Counted from the first letter of the stretch, positions 36,688-45,740 are shown. The stretch: DNA of 64,000 nucleotides from Pontibacter sp. E15-1 (GCF_022601975.1 NZ_JAKVIR010000004.1:1-64000), one strand, 5' to 3'. Notes: a model not told the origin generated them from the sequence alone. Numbers and translations: made by a program.

Positions 36688-37629
36688 TTGAACAAAGACA
36701 ACTACACCCAATTGATCAAGCAGAAGGCCAGCGAACTGGGCTTTATGTACTGCGGCATATCCAAAGCGGATTTTCTGGAGGAGGAGGCCCCCCGGCTGGA
36801 GCGGTGGCTGAACCAGAACATGCACGGGCAGATGCACTACATGGAGAACCACTTCGACAAACGCCTGGACCCGCGCCTGCTGGTGGACGGGGCAAAATCT
36901 GTGGTGTCGCTGCTGCTAAACTACTTCCCCGAAAAAGAGAACCAGCAACCAGAGGATACCTATAAAATCTCGAAGTACGCGTATGGCACCGATTATCACT
37001 TTGTGATCAAGGAGAAGCTAAAAATACTGCTGGAATATATAAACGAAGCGATAGGAGAGGTGGGCGGTCGCTGCTTCGTAGACTCAGCCCCGGTGCTGGA
37101 CAAAGCGTGGGCGAAGAAAAGCGGCCTTGGGTGGGTAGGCAAAAACAGCAACCTGATCACACCGCAGGTAGGCAGTTTCTATTTTATTGCCGAGCTGATC
37201 ATTGACCTGGAGCTAACCCCTGACGGCCCGATCAAAGATTATTGTGGTTCCTGTACCCGCTGCCTCGACGCTTGCCCGACCGATGCGATTACGGAGCCTT
37301 ATGTGGTAGACGGCAGCAAGTGCATTTCATACTTCACGATTGAGCTGAAAGACCAGTTGCCGCAGGAGATGGAGGGGAAATTCGGGAACTGGGTATTTGG
37401 GTGTGATATATGCCAGGACGTGTGCCCGTGGAACCGCTTCAGCAAGCCCCATCAGGAAGCTGCTTTTGCTCCGCATCCCCACTTGGCTGAGATGAAAGCA
37501 GGCGATTGGCAGGAACTGACAAAAGAGGTTTTTGCGCAGCTATTTAAGAAGTCCGCAGTAAAGCGCACGGGGTATAGTGGTTTACTGCGGAACATCCAGT
37601 TTATAGCGCAAAAGCCAGAGGATGACTAA
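36688..37629 (+). CDS. queG: Epoxyqueuosine reductase QueG
   Basis: A 313-residue cobalamin- and iron-sulfur-dependent enzyme making queuosine from epoxyqueuosine in tRNA. Two [4Fe-4S] clusters are bound by C186, C189, C192, C196 ([11 protein letters not shown]) and C239, C242, C246 ([10 protein letters not shown]), with C212 as the eighth ligand region. The catalytic aspartate is in [13 protein letters not shown]. The gene begins with TTG (36688), because no in-frame ATG precedes [10 protein letters not shown] and the residues before it ([17 protein letters not shown]) are the conserved N-terminus. Normal length. Confidence 0.95.
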   Translation: MNKDNYTQLIKQKASELGFMYCGISKADFLEEEAPRLERWLNQNMHGQMHYMENHFDKRLDPRLLVDGAKSVVSLLLNYFPEKENQQPEDTYKISKYAYGTDYHFVIKEKLKILLEYINEAIGEVGGRCFVDSAPVLDKAWAKKSGLGWVGKNSNLITPQVGSFYFIAELIIDLELTPDGPIKDYCGSCTRCLDACPTDAITEPYVVDGSKCISYFTIELKDQLPQEMEGKFGNWVFGCDICQDVCPWNRFSKPHQEAAFAPHPHLAEMKAGDWQELTKEVFAQLFKKSAVKRTGYSGLLRNIQFIAQKPEDD

Positions 37630-37633
37630 GGCT

Positions 37634-37825
37634 TTATGCTTGTGCCCTCAAAAATACTTTGTTTAGGATAACAAGGTATACACCAGAGAATTGATCGTAA
37701 CACCACTGCTTAAGTTGGCGCAGCTCATCTGCCGCCAAAACTCTGAATGCCTTTCTTAATTCCTTCTCAAACAACATCTTGTCAAAACTGACTTTCAACA
37801 GAATTGTCTTTATGTACTCCAACAT
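37634..37825 (-). CDS. Small conserved hypothetical protein
   Basis: A 63-residue basic helical protein, MLEYIKTILLKVSFDKMLFEKELRKAFRVL..., of a kind I recall as common in Bacteroidota, with the KVSFD..LFEKELRKA and LRQLKQWC patterns. Function unknown. Convergent with queG, 4 nt between the stops. A TAACTTTG -7 box with TTG 20 nt upstream supports a separate promoter. Confidence 0.75.
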   Translation of the reverse strand: MLEYIKTILLKVSFDKMLFEKELRKAFRVLAADELRQLKQWCYDQFSGVYLVILNKVFLRAQA

Positions 37826-37874
37826 TTTCTTAGAATATAATTAGTATAGTTAATGATATGTCACATATACGCAG

Positions 37875-37882
37875 CAAAGTTA
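37875..37882 (-). promoter_or_regulatory. -7 promoter box of the small conserved gene
   Basis: TAACTTTG on the minus strand with TTG about 20 nt upstream, 50 nt before the start codon at 37825. Confidence 0.5.
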
Positions 37883-38152
37883 TCAAAGTAAGTAGTCACT
37901 TACAACTTTGTATAAAATTTTTCGGGTGAGCTATAGTAACTTTCTGTTTTTTAGTAATTTATCGTAAAAATACCTTTTGTAAGAGGTATAGGAAGCAGTA
38001 GTAAAAGATGTGTTGCAGCAGTAGGTTGAGGACCAGGTAAACAGAGCATTTCATACATACCGCTTAAACAGTAGTGCGGCCTGTAGCCGGGAAGCAGTTA
38101 TAGTCAGGCAAGGAAAAAAACTCTGCCCTTACTCACCAGAATCAGAGGTATA
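37883..38152. other. AT-rich intergenic region
   Basis: About 270 bases with no gene, between the small protein promoter and the ferritin-like operon terminator. Nothing recognised. Confidence 0.5.
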
Positions 38153-38184
38153 CAAATAAAGCCGCAACATGGCGGCTTTATTTG
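38153..38184 (-). terminator. Terminator of the ferritin-like operon
   Basis: CAAATAAAGCCGC (38153-38165) pairs perfectly with GCGGCTTTATTTG (38172-38184), loop of 6 nt, 37 nt beyond the stop at 38222. Confidence 0.85.
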
Positions 38185-38221
38185 CAATTGTATAAAAGTA
38201 GGGGTTATTAGGTATAGGGGA

Positions 38222-39022
38222 CTATACAATAAACAGGCCAGCAATATCCAGCACTGCTTGCTTAGTAAGCGGCTCATCAAAAGCCTCGCTAACTTGGGCG
38301 GCAGATACACCAGAAATAGAAGGCACGTTTACGCCTGCTTGTGTTGTCTGTGCTTCTCCATCATATATAGCCTGTGTGGCTGCCGGCATGCCAGCACCAC
38401 GCTCATCGTTTGTAATCCAGCCTTTCAGGCCACGGATTCTGCGCACAATGGCAGCATGGCGTGCCTCAACGGCATGAATCTGCAGCGCAGCTGTCAGGAC
38501 GCCTGAGTTGCTCACCAGGTTACCGGCCTGTCCTTTGTAGGCACGAACACCTGTGTCTTCAAACGCCTGAGAAAGCGCCAGGTAAGTAGCTGGGTTTGTG
38601 TTCCAGTCCGGGAAGGCACCACCAGCAGAGAAATCGAAAGTCGGCTTGGCTACTGGAGTAGCATTCATGCTCTGGATCGCAGTTTTAAGGAAAGCTACGT
38701 GCGCTACCTCATGGTCACGCACATCCGTAAAGAATGCTCTGTTCTCAGAGGCAATAGCGCCACTTGCATCCAGACCCATCTGATAGAACTCAGCCTCCAA
38801 GTACTCCAGTGTCAGGGCGAAGTTCAGTACATCGGCAATGCTGCCGCTTGACTGACCATAGGCCTTCTTGAACATAGTGCCCAATGCGATAGGCGCTGCT
38901 GCAAAGGCTACTTTTTTTCCGAAACTACCAAAGCTGCTGAAAGCCTGGCGTCGGGAAGAAAGACGGTCATAAACCTCACCGTCTACTTTTTCTATATCTT
39001 TAATTATCTTGAATATGTTCAT
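38222..39022 (-). CDS. Exported ferritin-like protein, second of pair
   Basis: A 266-residue four-helix bundle of the ferritin-like type. A twin-arginine-like start (SSRRQAFSSFGSFGKKVAFAAAPIALG, about residues 22-48) suggests Tat export. Iron-ligand patterns are LEYLEAEFYQMGL, DHEVAHVAFL and AVEARHAAIVRR (ExxH twice). The C-terminal tail (AFDEPLTKQAVLDIAGLFIV) is shared by many such proteins. It follows its paralogue gene by 18 nt. Family members are linked to desiccation or oxidative stress, but the substrate is unknown. Confidence 0.85.
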   Translation of the reverse strand: MNIFKIIKDIEKVDGEVYDRLSSRRQAFSSFGSFGKKVAFAAAPIALGTMFKKAYGQSSGSIADVLNFALTLEYLEAEFYQMGLDASGAIASENRAFFTDVRDHEVAHVAFLKTAIQSMNATPVAKPTFDFSAGGAFPDWNTNPATYLALSQAFEDTGVRAYKGQAGNLVSNSGVLTAALQIHAVEARHAAIVRRIRGLKGWITNDERGAGMPAATQAIYDGEAQTTQAGVNVPSISGVSAAQVSEAFDEPLTKQAVLDIAGLFIV

Positions 39023-39040
39023 GTCTGTATCTCCTGTTGC

Positions 39041-39769
39041 TTATTTAGGTAAATTGCTGAAATTGATTTCAGTAGCGATGTAGGTTTTGGCAGCGGCCAA
39101 TACATCAGCCGGAGCCATTGCTTTGTCCAATCCGTTTGCATCAATCTGAGCCGCGCCGTATGCGCGGGCATTGTTGCTGATCAGGTCATGGATAGCGGCA
39201 GCGTGTCTTGCTTCTACCGAAACAATCTTACCTGCAAGCAAGAGGTAGTCTAAACCAGCCCCTGTGTCTGTCAATAACTTTCCAGCGCCGTTATATGCAG
39301 CTACGCCTAAGTCTTCGAAAGTCTTGGCTGCGTTTAGCACACTGGTTTTGTTTTTAAAGTCGATAGAGCTGAAATCCACTTCCAGGTTCGGAATGGCACT
39401 AGTGCCTAAAGCGGCCTTGAAAAGTTCGCGGTGAGCTACCTCATGCGCTTTCAGGTCCTGCATCACGGCCATTTCGGCAGAAGACAGGGCTGAAGCGGAG
39501 TTTGCTACTACTGCGGTATAAAATGCTGCCTCAAGCTGCTCTAAAGCATAGGCATAGTTCAGGATACCTACGTCGCCGGAGCCTAAGTCTACGGCAGTGT
39601 TTGATGGCGGTGTCACGTCATCATCGTCGTCGCAGGAAGTAGTTAACAGGAGTGTAGTGGCTGCTGCCGTGGCACCAGCGTATCGGAAAAACATGCGTCG
39701 TTGCATTGGGCTGCCCAAGGACTTCATCAGCCCTCCTTCGTTCTCTTCGGGCGTTGTCTGTTTCATCAT
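39041..39769 (-). CDS. Exported ferritin-like lipoprotein, first of pair
   Basis: A 242-residue relative of the next gene. The N-terminus has MQRRMFFRYAGATAAATTLLLTTSC: an RR motif, hydrophobic run and lipobox, so a Tat-type lipoprotein is likely. An acidic DDDDD linker follows the cysteine. Bundle motifs are LEQLEAAFYTAVV, HEVAHRELFK and SVEARHAAAIHDL, all three ligand blocks retained. The ATG at 39769 and the one after it are alternatives. It is first in a two-gene operon ending in the terminator at 38153. Confidence 0.85.
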   Translation of the reverse strand: MMKQTTPEENEGGLMKSLGSPMQRRMFFRYAGATAAATTLLLTTSCDDDDDVTPPSNTAVDLGSGDVGILNYAYALEQLEAAFYTAVVANSASALSSAEMAVMQDLKAHEVAHRELFKAALGTSAIPNLEVDFSSIDFKNKTSVLNAAKTFEDLGVAAYNGAGKLLTDTGAGLDYLLLAGKIVSVEARHAAAIHDLISNNARAYGAAQIDANGLDKAMAPADVLAAAKTYIATEINFSNLPK

Positions 39770-40217
39770 AATTATACTGTTTTAGATAGTTTAAAAAGCA
39801 TTGAGGTAGGCGACCCTCAGAAACTATGAACCAAGGCACCACACTCTTTTATTGTATGGACTAGACCTACGATGACTCAGTAAAGTTTGGATTGCACGAA
39901 GTGAAAAAAAATAAGGCAGTTGTCATGGTGAAACCTGTTTCGGGGAATTTAAGATTCTTCGATTTAACGAAAAACCCCTCTTGTGTGCATCTGAGGCAGG
40001 TATTGGCTCGGTATCAAGGCAAGAAAAAAGAATTTCAAGGGCAATAAAATTATCGGATATATGACGAAACACAATAATTGTGAAAGAAAAATAAAAGCAA
40101 AAATTGCACTATTATCATAATGGGTTGGTGTTTGGTAACGCGGCTGGCTTTTGTTTTAGCAGGCCTTGGTGTGGCAGCCATACCTCTTTTATTTGTACAT
40201 TTGTTTTGAGCAAGCCA
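39770..40217. other. Divergent intergenic region
   Basis: About 450 bases between the ferritin-like operon (minus) and the BatD-like gene (plus). AT-rich around 39890-40110. No gene seen; promoters for both directions are expected here. Confidence 0.5.
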
Positions 40218-40225
40218 TACCTTTG
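40218..40225 (+). promoter_or_regulatory. -7 promoter box of the BatD-like/aroC operon
   Basis: TACCTTTG matches TAnnTTTG, 22 nt before the BatD-like start. TTTG at 40192-40195 is a candidate -33 element. Confidence 0.5.
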
Positions 40226-40246
40226 CGGCTTGCCTACCAAAAGGCT

Positions 40247-41686
40247 ATGCGGTTATTCGTGCTTCTTCTACTTCTGTTTTTTGCTGCTGTGGCGCCAGCC
40301 GGGGCGCAGCAGATCAGCCTGGAGTTGCGCAAGAGCCCGTTGCCGATCAACCAGTACTACACGATCTCGATTAAGCTGCAGAACCAGCAGCTGAAAGAGT
40401 ATACCCCCTTCCCGGAGATTGACGGCTTTAAGAAGAGCAACAAATACTCGTCCACCAAAACCATCATCACGGGCGGGAAAACCACCACGATCCTGACCGT
40501 TACGCAGAACTATGCGCCGCTGAACGAGGGAGTATATGTGCTGAAGCCCTTCGCGATGAAAGTGAACGGGCAAAACGTGCAGTCGCAGGGTATGCAGATA
40601 GAAGTATTGCCGGTGTCCGCGAATGCTCCCCCTAACCTGAACCAGCCCGACCTGATCTCGGAAGAGGCGAACGAGCCCGTGACCGAGGATGACCAGGAGT
40701 TTGTGGACAAGGACGACAACGCGTTCCTGACCATTTATACCAATAAGGAGGAGGTGTTTGTGGGGGAAGGCGTGAATGTGGTGCTATACTTTTACCTTGC
40801 CGAGACCGACCAGCCTTTACTCGATTTCTATGATTTCGGCAATCAACTGACGGGTATACTGAAGCAGCTGAAACAGCCCCACGCCTGGGAGGAGGCGTTT
40901 GACTATACCGAAATCACACCCGAAAACGTGATCGTTCGGGGCGAGCCTTACCTGCGGTATAAGCTATATGAGGCCGTCCTGTTCCCGCTGAACCGCGAGC
41001 CGTTGCGTTTCCCGCAACTAAAGCTACAGATGATCAAGTATAGAGTGGCCAAAAACCCAAGCCTGCTCACCCAGGACCGTCAGGAGGGCTACAAGATTTT
41101 TTACTCCCGCGAGCGGGTGATTCCGGTAAAAGAGCTGCCGCCACACCCGCTGCGTGACGTGGTGCCTGTGGGCGACTATCGGCTGACGGAAAAACTGTCG
41201 AAGAAAAAAGTAGCTGTAAATAAGAGTTTTACTTATCTTTTCGAGGTGGAAGGCGAGGGTAACCTGGCGGCCATTATGCCACCTGCGCCGCAAGCACCCG
41301 CAGGGCTGGAGTTTTACCCGCCCGATGTGCAGCAGGACGTGACCAAGCGGGATGGCCGGGTGGTGGGCGCGAAGTCGTTTGCCTATGCCGTGCTGCCGCG
41401 CGCGTCGGGGCGCTACAAAATGAGCGAGACGCTATACTGGATTTACTTTAACCCCGCCACCGCCGCATACGATACCCTGCGGCCATCGCTGCAAATGCAG
41501 GTCACGGGCCTGAGCACCCAGGGCGCTGTGGTTTTATCTAAAGATTTAGGTTCCTTTTATAATATTATCGAAAACGAAGACAACACGCTGGTAGACATGC
41601 ACCTGCTGGATAAGGTCAGGCGCTATACCAACCTGATTATGCTGGTGCTACTGTCGGTGTCTGCCTTCGTTTTCCTAAAAAAATAG
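40247..41686 (+). CDS. BatD-like protein
   Basis: A 479-residue periplasmic protein. Signal peptide MRLFVLLLLLFFAAVAPAGAQ, then a BatD-type beta-sandwich region starting QISLELRKSPLPINQYYTISIKLQNQ, and a C-terminal membrane helix (RRYTNLIMLVLLSVSAFVF). BatD proteins usually belong to the bat aerotolerance cluster with MoxR and VWA proteins, but here it sits 3 nt upstream of aroC with no other bat genes. The start at 40247 is chosen for the signal peptide. The chorismate synthase coupling suggests only shared transcription. Confidence 0.8.
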   Translation: MRLFVLLLLLFFAAVAPAGAQQISLELRKSPLPINQYYTISIKLQNQQLKEYTPFPEIDGFKKSNKYSSTKTIITGGKTTTILTVTQNYAPLNEGVYVLKPFAMKVNGQNVQSQGMQIEVLPVSANAPPNLNQPDLISEEANEPVTEDDQEFVDKDDNAFLTIYTNKEEVFVGEGVNVVLYFYLAETDQPLLDFYDFGNQLTGILKQLKQPHAWEEAFDYTEITPENVIVRGEPYLRYKLYEAVLFPLNREPLRFPQLKLQMIKYRVAKNPSLLTQDRQEGYKIFYSRERVIPVKELPPHPLRDVVPVGDYRLTEKLSKKKVAVNKSFTYLFEVEGEGNLAAIMPPAPQAPAGLEFYPPDVQQDVTKRDGRVVGAKSFAYAVLPRASGRYKMSETLYWIYFNPATAAYDTLRPSLQMQVTGLSTQGAVVLSKDLGSFYNIIENEDNTLVDMHLLDKVRRYTNLIMLVLLSVSAFVFLKK

Positions 41687-41689
41687 AGC

Positions 41690-42769
41690 ATGAGCAATAC
41701 ATACGGAAAACTCTTCCGCATTACAACTTTCGGCGAGTCGCATGGCGCGGCTGTGGGCGTGATCGTAGACGGCTGCCCTGCCGGCCTGGAGGTAAACGCC
41801 GCTGAGATACAGCACGCCCTCGACCGCCGCCGTCCGGGGCAGTCCAAAATCACGACGCCGCGGCAGGAGGAAGACAAAGTAACGATCCTGTCCGGGTTGT
41901 TTGAAGACAGAACGCAGGGCACGCCCATCGCGATGGTGGTCAACAACAAAGACCAGCACAGCCACGACTACAGCCATATACAGCATGCTTTCCGCCCCTC
42001 GCACGCCGACTATACCTATACCGCCAAGTATGGGTCCCGCGATTACCGGGGAGGTGGCCGCAGCTCGGCCCGCGAAACGGTGGCCCGGGTAGCCGCAGGC
42101 GCACTGGCCGCCAAGCTGCTCCAGAAATATGGGATCACCATCAAAGCCTATGTGTCGCAGGTGGGCATGATTAAAGTGAGTAAGCCCTACACCGAGCTGG
42201 ACCTGAGCCAGATCGACGCAAACATAGTGCGCTGCCCCGACGGTGCCACCGCCGCCCGCATGATCAGTTTGATAGAGGATGCCCGCGACAGCCTGGACAC
42301 GATTGGCGGCGTGGTGAGCTGCGTGATACAGGGTGTGCCCGCTGGCTTGGGAGAGCCTGTGTTCGATAAGCTGCACGCGGAACTGGGCAAGGCCATGCTG
42401 AGCATAAACGCCGTGAAGGGCTTTGAGTATGGCAGTGGCTTTGAGGGCGTGAAGATGCGCGGCTCACAGCACAACGACGAGTTCTATACCGATGCCGAAG
42501 GCAATATACGTACGCGCACCAACCACTCGGGGGGTATACAGGGCGGTATCAGCAACGGGCAGGACATCTACTTCAACGTTGCCTTTAAGCCGGTGGCCAC
42601 TATACTGCAGCCGCAGCAAACGATAAACGACACAGGAGAGGACATCACCCTAACCGGGAAGGGCCGCCACGACCCGTGCGTACTGCCGCGCGCCGTCCCG
42701 ATTGTGGACGCCATGGCCGCTTTGGTATTGGCTGACTTTATGATGCGTCAGCAGGCAAACAAATTGTAA
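41690..42769 (+). CDS. aroC: Chorismate synthase
   Basis: A 359-residue enzyme eliminating phosphate from 5-enolpyruvylshikimate-3-phosphate to make chorismate, with reduced FMN as cofactor. Family signatures are [64 protein letters not shown] and [23 protein letters not shown], all intact. The gene begins 3 nt after the BatD-like gene, so the two are cotranscribed. No other shikimate-pathway genes are in the window. A 30-bp hairpin ends the transcript. Confidence 0.97.
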   Translation: MSNTYGKLFRITTFGESHGAAVGVIVDGCPAGLEVNAAEIQHALDRRRPGQSKITTPRQEEDKVTILSGLFEDRTQGTPIAMVVNNKDQHSHDYSHIQHAFRPSHADYTYTAKYGSRDYRGGGRSSARETVARVAAGALAAKLLQKYGITIKAYVSQVGMIKVSKPYTELDLSQIDANIVRCPDGATAARMISLIEDARDSLDTIGGVVSCVIQGVPAGLGEPVFDKLHAELGKAMLSINAVKGFEYGSGFEGVKMRGSQHNDEFYTDAEGNIRTRTNHSGGIQGGISNGQDIYFNVAFKPVATILQPQQTINDTGEDITLTGKGRHDPCVLPRAVPIVDAMAALVLADFMMRQQANKL

Positions 42770-42822
42770 GTCTCCCGTTGCCCGAGGATTTGCCGGTACG
42801 ATAGCAGGGTATGTATATAGCA

Positions 42823-42886
42823 GGGTATGTATAAAGTGAAAGTGCCACGCTGTTTTCAGCGTGGCACTTTCACTTTATACATACCC
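42823..42886. terminator. 30-bp bidirectional terminator
   Basis: Arms 42823-42852 and 42857-42886 are perfectly complementary over 30 bp with a TTTT loop, between aroC (plus) and the carrier gene (minus). The outer end is GGGTATGTATAAAG, and GGGTATGTATA also occurs just before it (42808-42818). Confidence 0.9.
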
Positions 42887-42893
42887 TATTGCC

Positions 42894-44279
42894 TTAAAAC
42901 AGCTGCAGGTGCACCACCAGGAACCAGATCAGGATCAGGGCTGGTAGCAGAAACGGAATGGAGTAACGAACGATATAGGCAAAGAACGACGGCATTTTGA
43001 TGCCTGCGCTTTCAGCAATCGCCTTCACCATAAAGTTAGGCCCGTTACCGATGTACGTGAAGGCACCAAACAGCACGGCTGCCAGCGAGATGGCCTCCAG
43101 GAGCACCAGCGTGGCCGGGTCGGCCCCGGTGCCGGTGGCAAACTGCCGCACTTCCACCACACTATTCTGCGCCATGTCGTACTTGGCCATGGCCAGCGAC
43201 AGGAAGTTGGCATAGGTTGGGGCATTGTCCAGAAAGCCGGAAAGAGAGCCTGTTGCCCAGTACAGGAAGTTTGGTGTGATGTACTGCGAGAACTGCGGCG
43301 CAGAGGCAATGGCGGCCGAGAGTTGCAGGGCTGGCATCATCGTGAAGAAGATACCGAAAAATAGGAACACCACCTCCAGAATCGGGTGAAAGTTGAATTT
43401 GTTTCCCGCCAGCGCGGTTTTGCTCGAGAAACGGAAGCAAAAGAACGATGCTGTGAGCTGGATTACTTCGCGCAGGAAGGAGAGCTTGCTGCCATCGTAT
43501 GAGATGTAGGGCAGCCCCTCAATCACGTTCGGGTCCAGGAAGATAGCGCCGATGATGATCGCCAGCCAGAACAAGTTGCGCTTGCCAGACACGTAAAACT
43601 CCGTCTTCGCCCGGTTTTTGGCCACCACTTCGGGCTTGGGTATATAAGCCTCTTTGTTGCGGCTGTCGACCACGAAAAAGATCAGGCACAGCAGGGTAAT
43701 CGTCAGGACCCAGGGAATAAACAGGTGCTGGAGCGTCCAGAAGAACGGTACGCCTTTCAGGAAGCCGATAAACAGCGGAGGATCTCCAAGCGGCGTGAGC
43801 AAGCCACCGGCATTGCTCACGATAAAGATAAAGAAGATGATCTGGTATGGCTTGATGCGGTGCACATTCAGGCGGATAAACGGCCGGATGAGCAGGAGCG
43901 AGGCCCCCGTAGTGCCCACAAAGTTGGCCAGCACTGCGCCTACCGCCACCAGGGCCACATTCATCAGCGGCGTGGCATTGGCATTGATATTGATGTATAT
44001 ACCGCCGGCGGCGATATACAGTGAGCTCAGCAGAATGGCGAAAGAGGCATACTCGGCCAGGGTATGGGCAGGCATATGGTAATCCTGCAGGATGAACAGG
44101 TAATAGGCCAGCACAGTCAGGCCAAGCGTAACCGCGACAGTCTTGTAATTATGTTCCCAGAAGTGGCCGAAGAAAATCGGGCCGGCGGCGATCATGCCGA
44201 TCAAAATCAGGAAGGGGATTATCAAAAAAGCAGGGAGCGCATGCTGGGCTTGCGCCAGCAGAATAAAGTTGGTTAGCAT
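42894..44279 (-). CDS. Sodium:proton antiporter-type carrier (ion transporter superfamily)
   Basis: A 461-residue membrane protein with about twelve helices. FVGTTGASLLLIRPFIRLN, FIFIVSNAGGLLTPLGDPPLFIGFLKGVPFFW and TGSLSGFLDNAPTYANFL are ion-transporter (NhaD/CitMHS-like) signatures. Members exchange Na+ for H+ or carry carboxylates, and the Bacteroidota subgroup is usually annotated as sodium:proton antiporter. Its function here is by family only. A TATCTTTG box lies about 50 nt upstream of the start. Confidence 0.85.
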   Translation of the reverse strand: MLTNFILLAQAQHALPAFLIIPFLILIGMIAAGPIFFGHFWEHNYKTVAVTLGLTVLAYYLFILQDYHMPAHTLAEYASFAILLSSLYIAAGGIYININANATPLMNVALVAVGAVLANFVGTTGASLLLIRPFIRLNVHRIKPYQIIFFIFIVSNAGGLLTPLGDPPLFIGFLKGVPFFWTLQHLFIPWVLTITLLCLIFFVVDSRNKEAYIPKPEVVAKNRAKTEFYVSGKRNLFWLAIIIGAIFLDPNVIEGLPYISYDGSKLSFLREVIQLTASFFCFRFSSKTALAGNKFNFHPILEVVFLFFGIFFTMMPALQLSAAIASAPQFSQYITPNFLYWATGSLSGFLDNAPTYANFLSLAMAKYDMAQNSVVEVRQFATGTGADPATLVLLEAISLAAVLFGAFTYIGNGPNFMVKAIAESAGIKMPSFFAYIVRYSIPFLLPALILIWFLVVHLQLF

Positions 44280-44325
44280 GATTAAAATTATGCGGTGTTA
44301 TGTCTGTTCAGATTTGCTTGCCCCG

Positions 44326-44333
44326 CAAAGATA
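44326..44333 (-). promoter_or_regulatory. -7 promoter box of the carrier gene
   Basis: TATCTTTG on the minus strand, an exact TAnnTTTG match, 47 nt before the start codon at 44279. Confidence 0.55.
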
Positions 44334-44494
44334 CATTTTCTGGGGTAAATTGCTATTCCAACTGCGCTCTGCGCTGGTTTCCTTGTGCTTCTGGGGCGAA
44401 GCCGGAAACAGGCGAACTGTACTTCTCAGAAATATTGATTAATTTTGGAAACTTTCAGATATAACCGTCGGTTTTAATCTTAAATAAGAATCTC

Positions 44495-45106
44495 ATGTTA
44501 GAAAATAAAGAAAAAGTGGTTTCTGTATACGCAGAGGCCAACCCTAACCCAGAGTCGATGAAGTTTGTGATGAACGTGCAACTGCTGCCGGAAGGCCAGA
44601 GCGTGGATTATCCAACTTTAGAGAGCGCTCTTGAGTCTCCGCTGGCGCAGGAGCTATTCAACTTTGATTATGTTTCGCGCGTGTTCATCGCCAGTAACTT
44701 TGTCACTGTTACCAAGGGCTCAGAGCTGGAATGGGTAAAGCTGATCCCGGAACTGCGCACTTTTCTGAAGTCATACATAGAGTCTGGCGGCCCTGCCTTT
44801 AACGAGGGTTTCTCGGCCACCAAGCAGGAAGGCACCGCCGTAAGCAGCGACGCCTCTGCCGAAGACGCTGAAATCTCTAAAAAAGTGATTGACCTGTTGG
44901 AAAACTACGTGCGCCCAGCGGTAGAGCAGGACGGCGGTAACATTACATTCAAGTCGTACCACGAAGGTGTGGTAACGGTTTTCCTGCAAGGCTCTTGCAG
45001 CGGCTGCCCATCTGCCACCGTCACACTCAAAGCCGGTATCGAGAACCTGCTGAAGCGCATGGTGCCTGAGGTAACGGAAGTTGTGGCAGACGGCGTGACG
45101 GTATAA
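44495..45106 (+). CDS. NifU-like iron-sulfur scaffold protein
   Basis: A 203-residue Nfu-type carrier that delivers [4Fe-4S] clusters to apoproteins. The N-terminal Nfu_N domain spans about 10-95 (EANPNPESMKFVMN...FFNFDYVSRVFIASNFVTVTK). After an acidic linker, the NifU domain has VRPAVEQDGGNI and the CxxC at C168 and C171 (GSCSGCPSATVTL). Single gene with its own terminator at 45137. No isc or suf genes nearby. Confidence 0.93.
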   Translation: MLENKEKVVSVYAEANPNPESMKFVMNVQLLPEGQSVDYPTLESALESPLAQELFNFDYVSRVFIASNFVTVTKGSELEWVKLIPELRTFLKSYIESGGPAFNEGFSATKQEGTAVSSDASAEDAEISKKVIDLLENYVRPAVEQDGGNITFKSYHEGVVTVFLQGSCSGCPSATVTLKAGIENLLKRMVPEVTEVVADGVTV

Positions 45107-45136
45107 ATAGCCCGCCAAACATCCATACATCATATA

Positions 45137-45172
45137 TAAATCAGCCAGCCACGAAAGAGGCTGGCTGATTTA
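45137..45172 (+). terminator. Terminator of the NifU-like gene
   Basis: TAAATCAGCCAGCC (45137-45150) pairs perfectly with GGCTGGCTGATTTA (45159-45172), loop of 8 nt. Confidence 0.85.
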
Positions 45173-45223
45173 TTTTCAGGCCTAGACTGAAGATAAATCA
45201 GGCTCATGCTGTAAAGCAAACTT

Positions 45224-45412
45224 ATACCATTATCGAATGGATTCAGCGTACTGGAGTTTTTTCATTTCGTGAATTTTGCAACTGTAAACACTGGCGCAAG
45301 CGTCCGCTTGTGCTTTCATATGAAATGCGGCAGATGGGATGCATTGTGAGTCACAAGCGGACGCTTGCGCCATAGAGCGGATCTATGCGTACCAATCAAT
45401 TGATAATGGTAT
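45224..45412. repeat. MITE-like unit enclosing REP-like element C
   Basis: ATACCATTATC (45224-45234) is exactly mirrored by GATAATGGTAT (45402-45412). The 189-bp interval holds REP-like element C. No target-site duplication was seen, so transposon origin is a hypothesis. Confidence 0.5.
45293..45371. repeat. REP-like paired palindrome, copy C
   Basis: Left arm 45293-45314 (GCAAGCGTCCGCTTGTGC) and right arm 45350-45371 (CACAAGCGGACGCTTGCG) with a 35-nt loop. Nested palindromes within each arm as in the other copies. Confidence 0.85.
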
Positions 45413-45417
45413 TATAT

Positions 45418-45484
45418 GGCGCAAGCGTATGCTTGTGCTTCACAATGAATCCGAACAATAGCGGCACAAGCGGACGCTTGCGCC
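45418..45484. repeat. REP-like paired palindrome, copy D
   Basis: Left arm 45418-45439 (GCAAGCGTATGCTTGTGC, two changes) and right arm 45463-45484 (GCACAAGCGGACGCTTGC) with a 23-nt loop. It begins 46 nt after copy C ends. Confidence 0.85.
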
Positions 45485-45614
45485 AGAGCAGTCAGGAGAA
45501 GGAAAGCTGTTGTAAAGGATGATTGGGTATAAAGCAAACGCATCGGCTCAGGCACCTGTATTCTGCTCTACAAGCACTGCCCGTGTCCTTATCCTGTATA
45601 GGTATAGGTAATGG

Positions 45615-45638
45615 TATACCTATACCTATACCTATACC
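45615..45638 (+). repeat. Four tandem TATACC units
   Basis: Four perfect copies of TATACC (45615-45638) follow an inverted GGTATAGGTA (45601-45610). TATACC is unusually frequent throughout the window. Confidence 0.85.
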
Positions 45639-45680
45639 CCCTTTTCAAGGCGAAGCTATACAGCTGGAGACAGGCCTTAA

Positions 45681-45721
45681 AACAGAAAAGCCCGAAGCTT
45701 AACGCCTCGGGCTTTTCTGTT
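45681..45721 (-). terminator. secDF terminator
   Basis: AACAGAAAAGCCCGA (45681-45695) pairs perfectly with TCGGGCTTTTCTGTT (45707-45721), 20 nt beyond the secDF stop on the minus strand. Confidence 0.85.
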
Positions 45722-45740
45722 ATGGTTAGCTATACCTGGC

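Noticed and set aside
45293..45484. Repeated palindromes considered as a CRISPR array
   Set aside because: The repeats are inverted, only two lie together, spacing is irregular and no cas genes are nearby. They fit REP-like elements.
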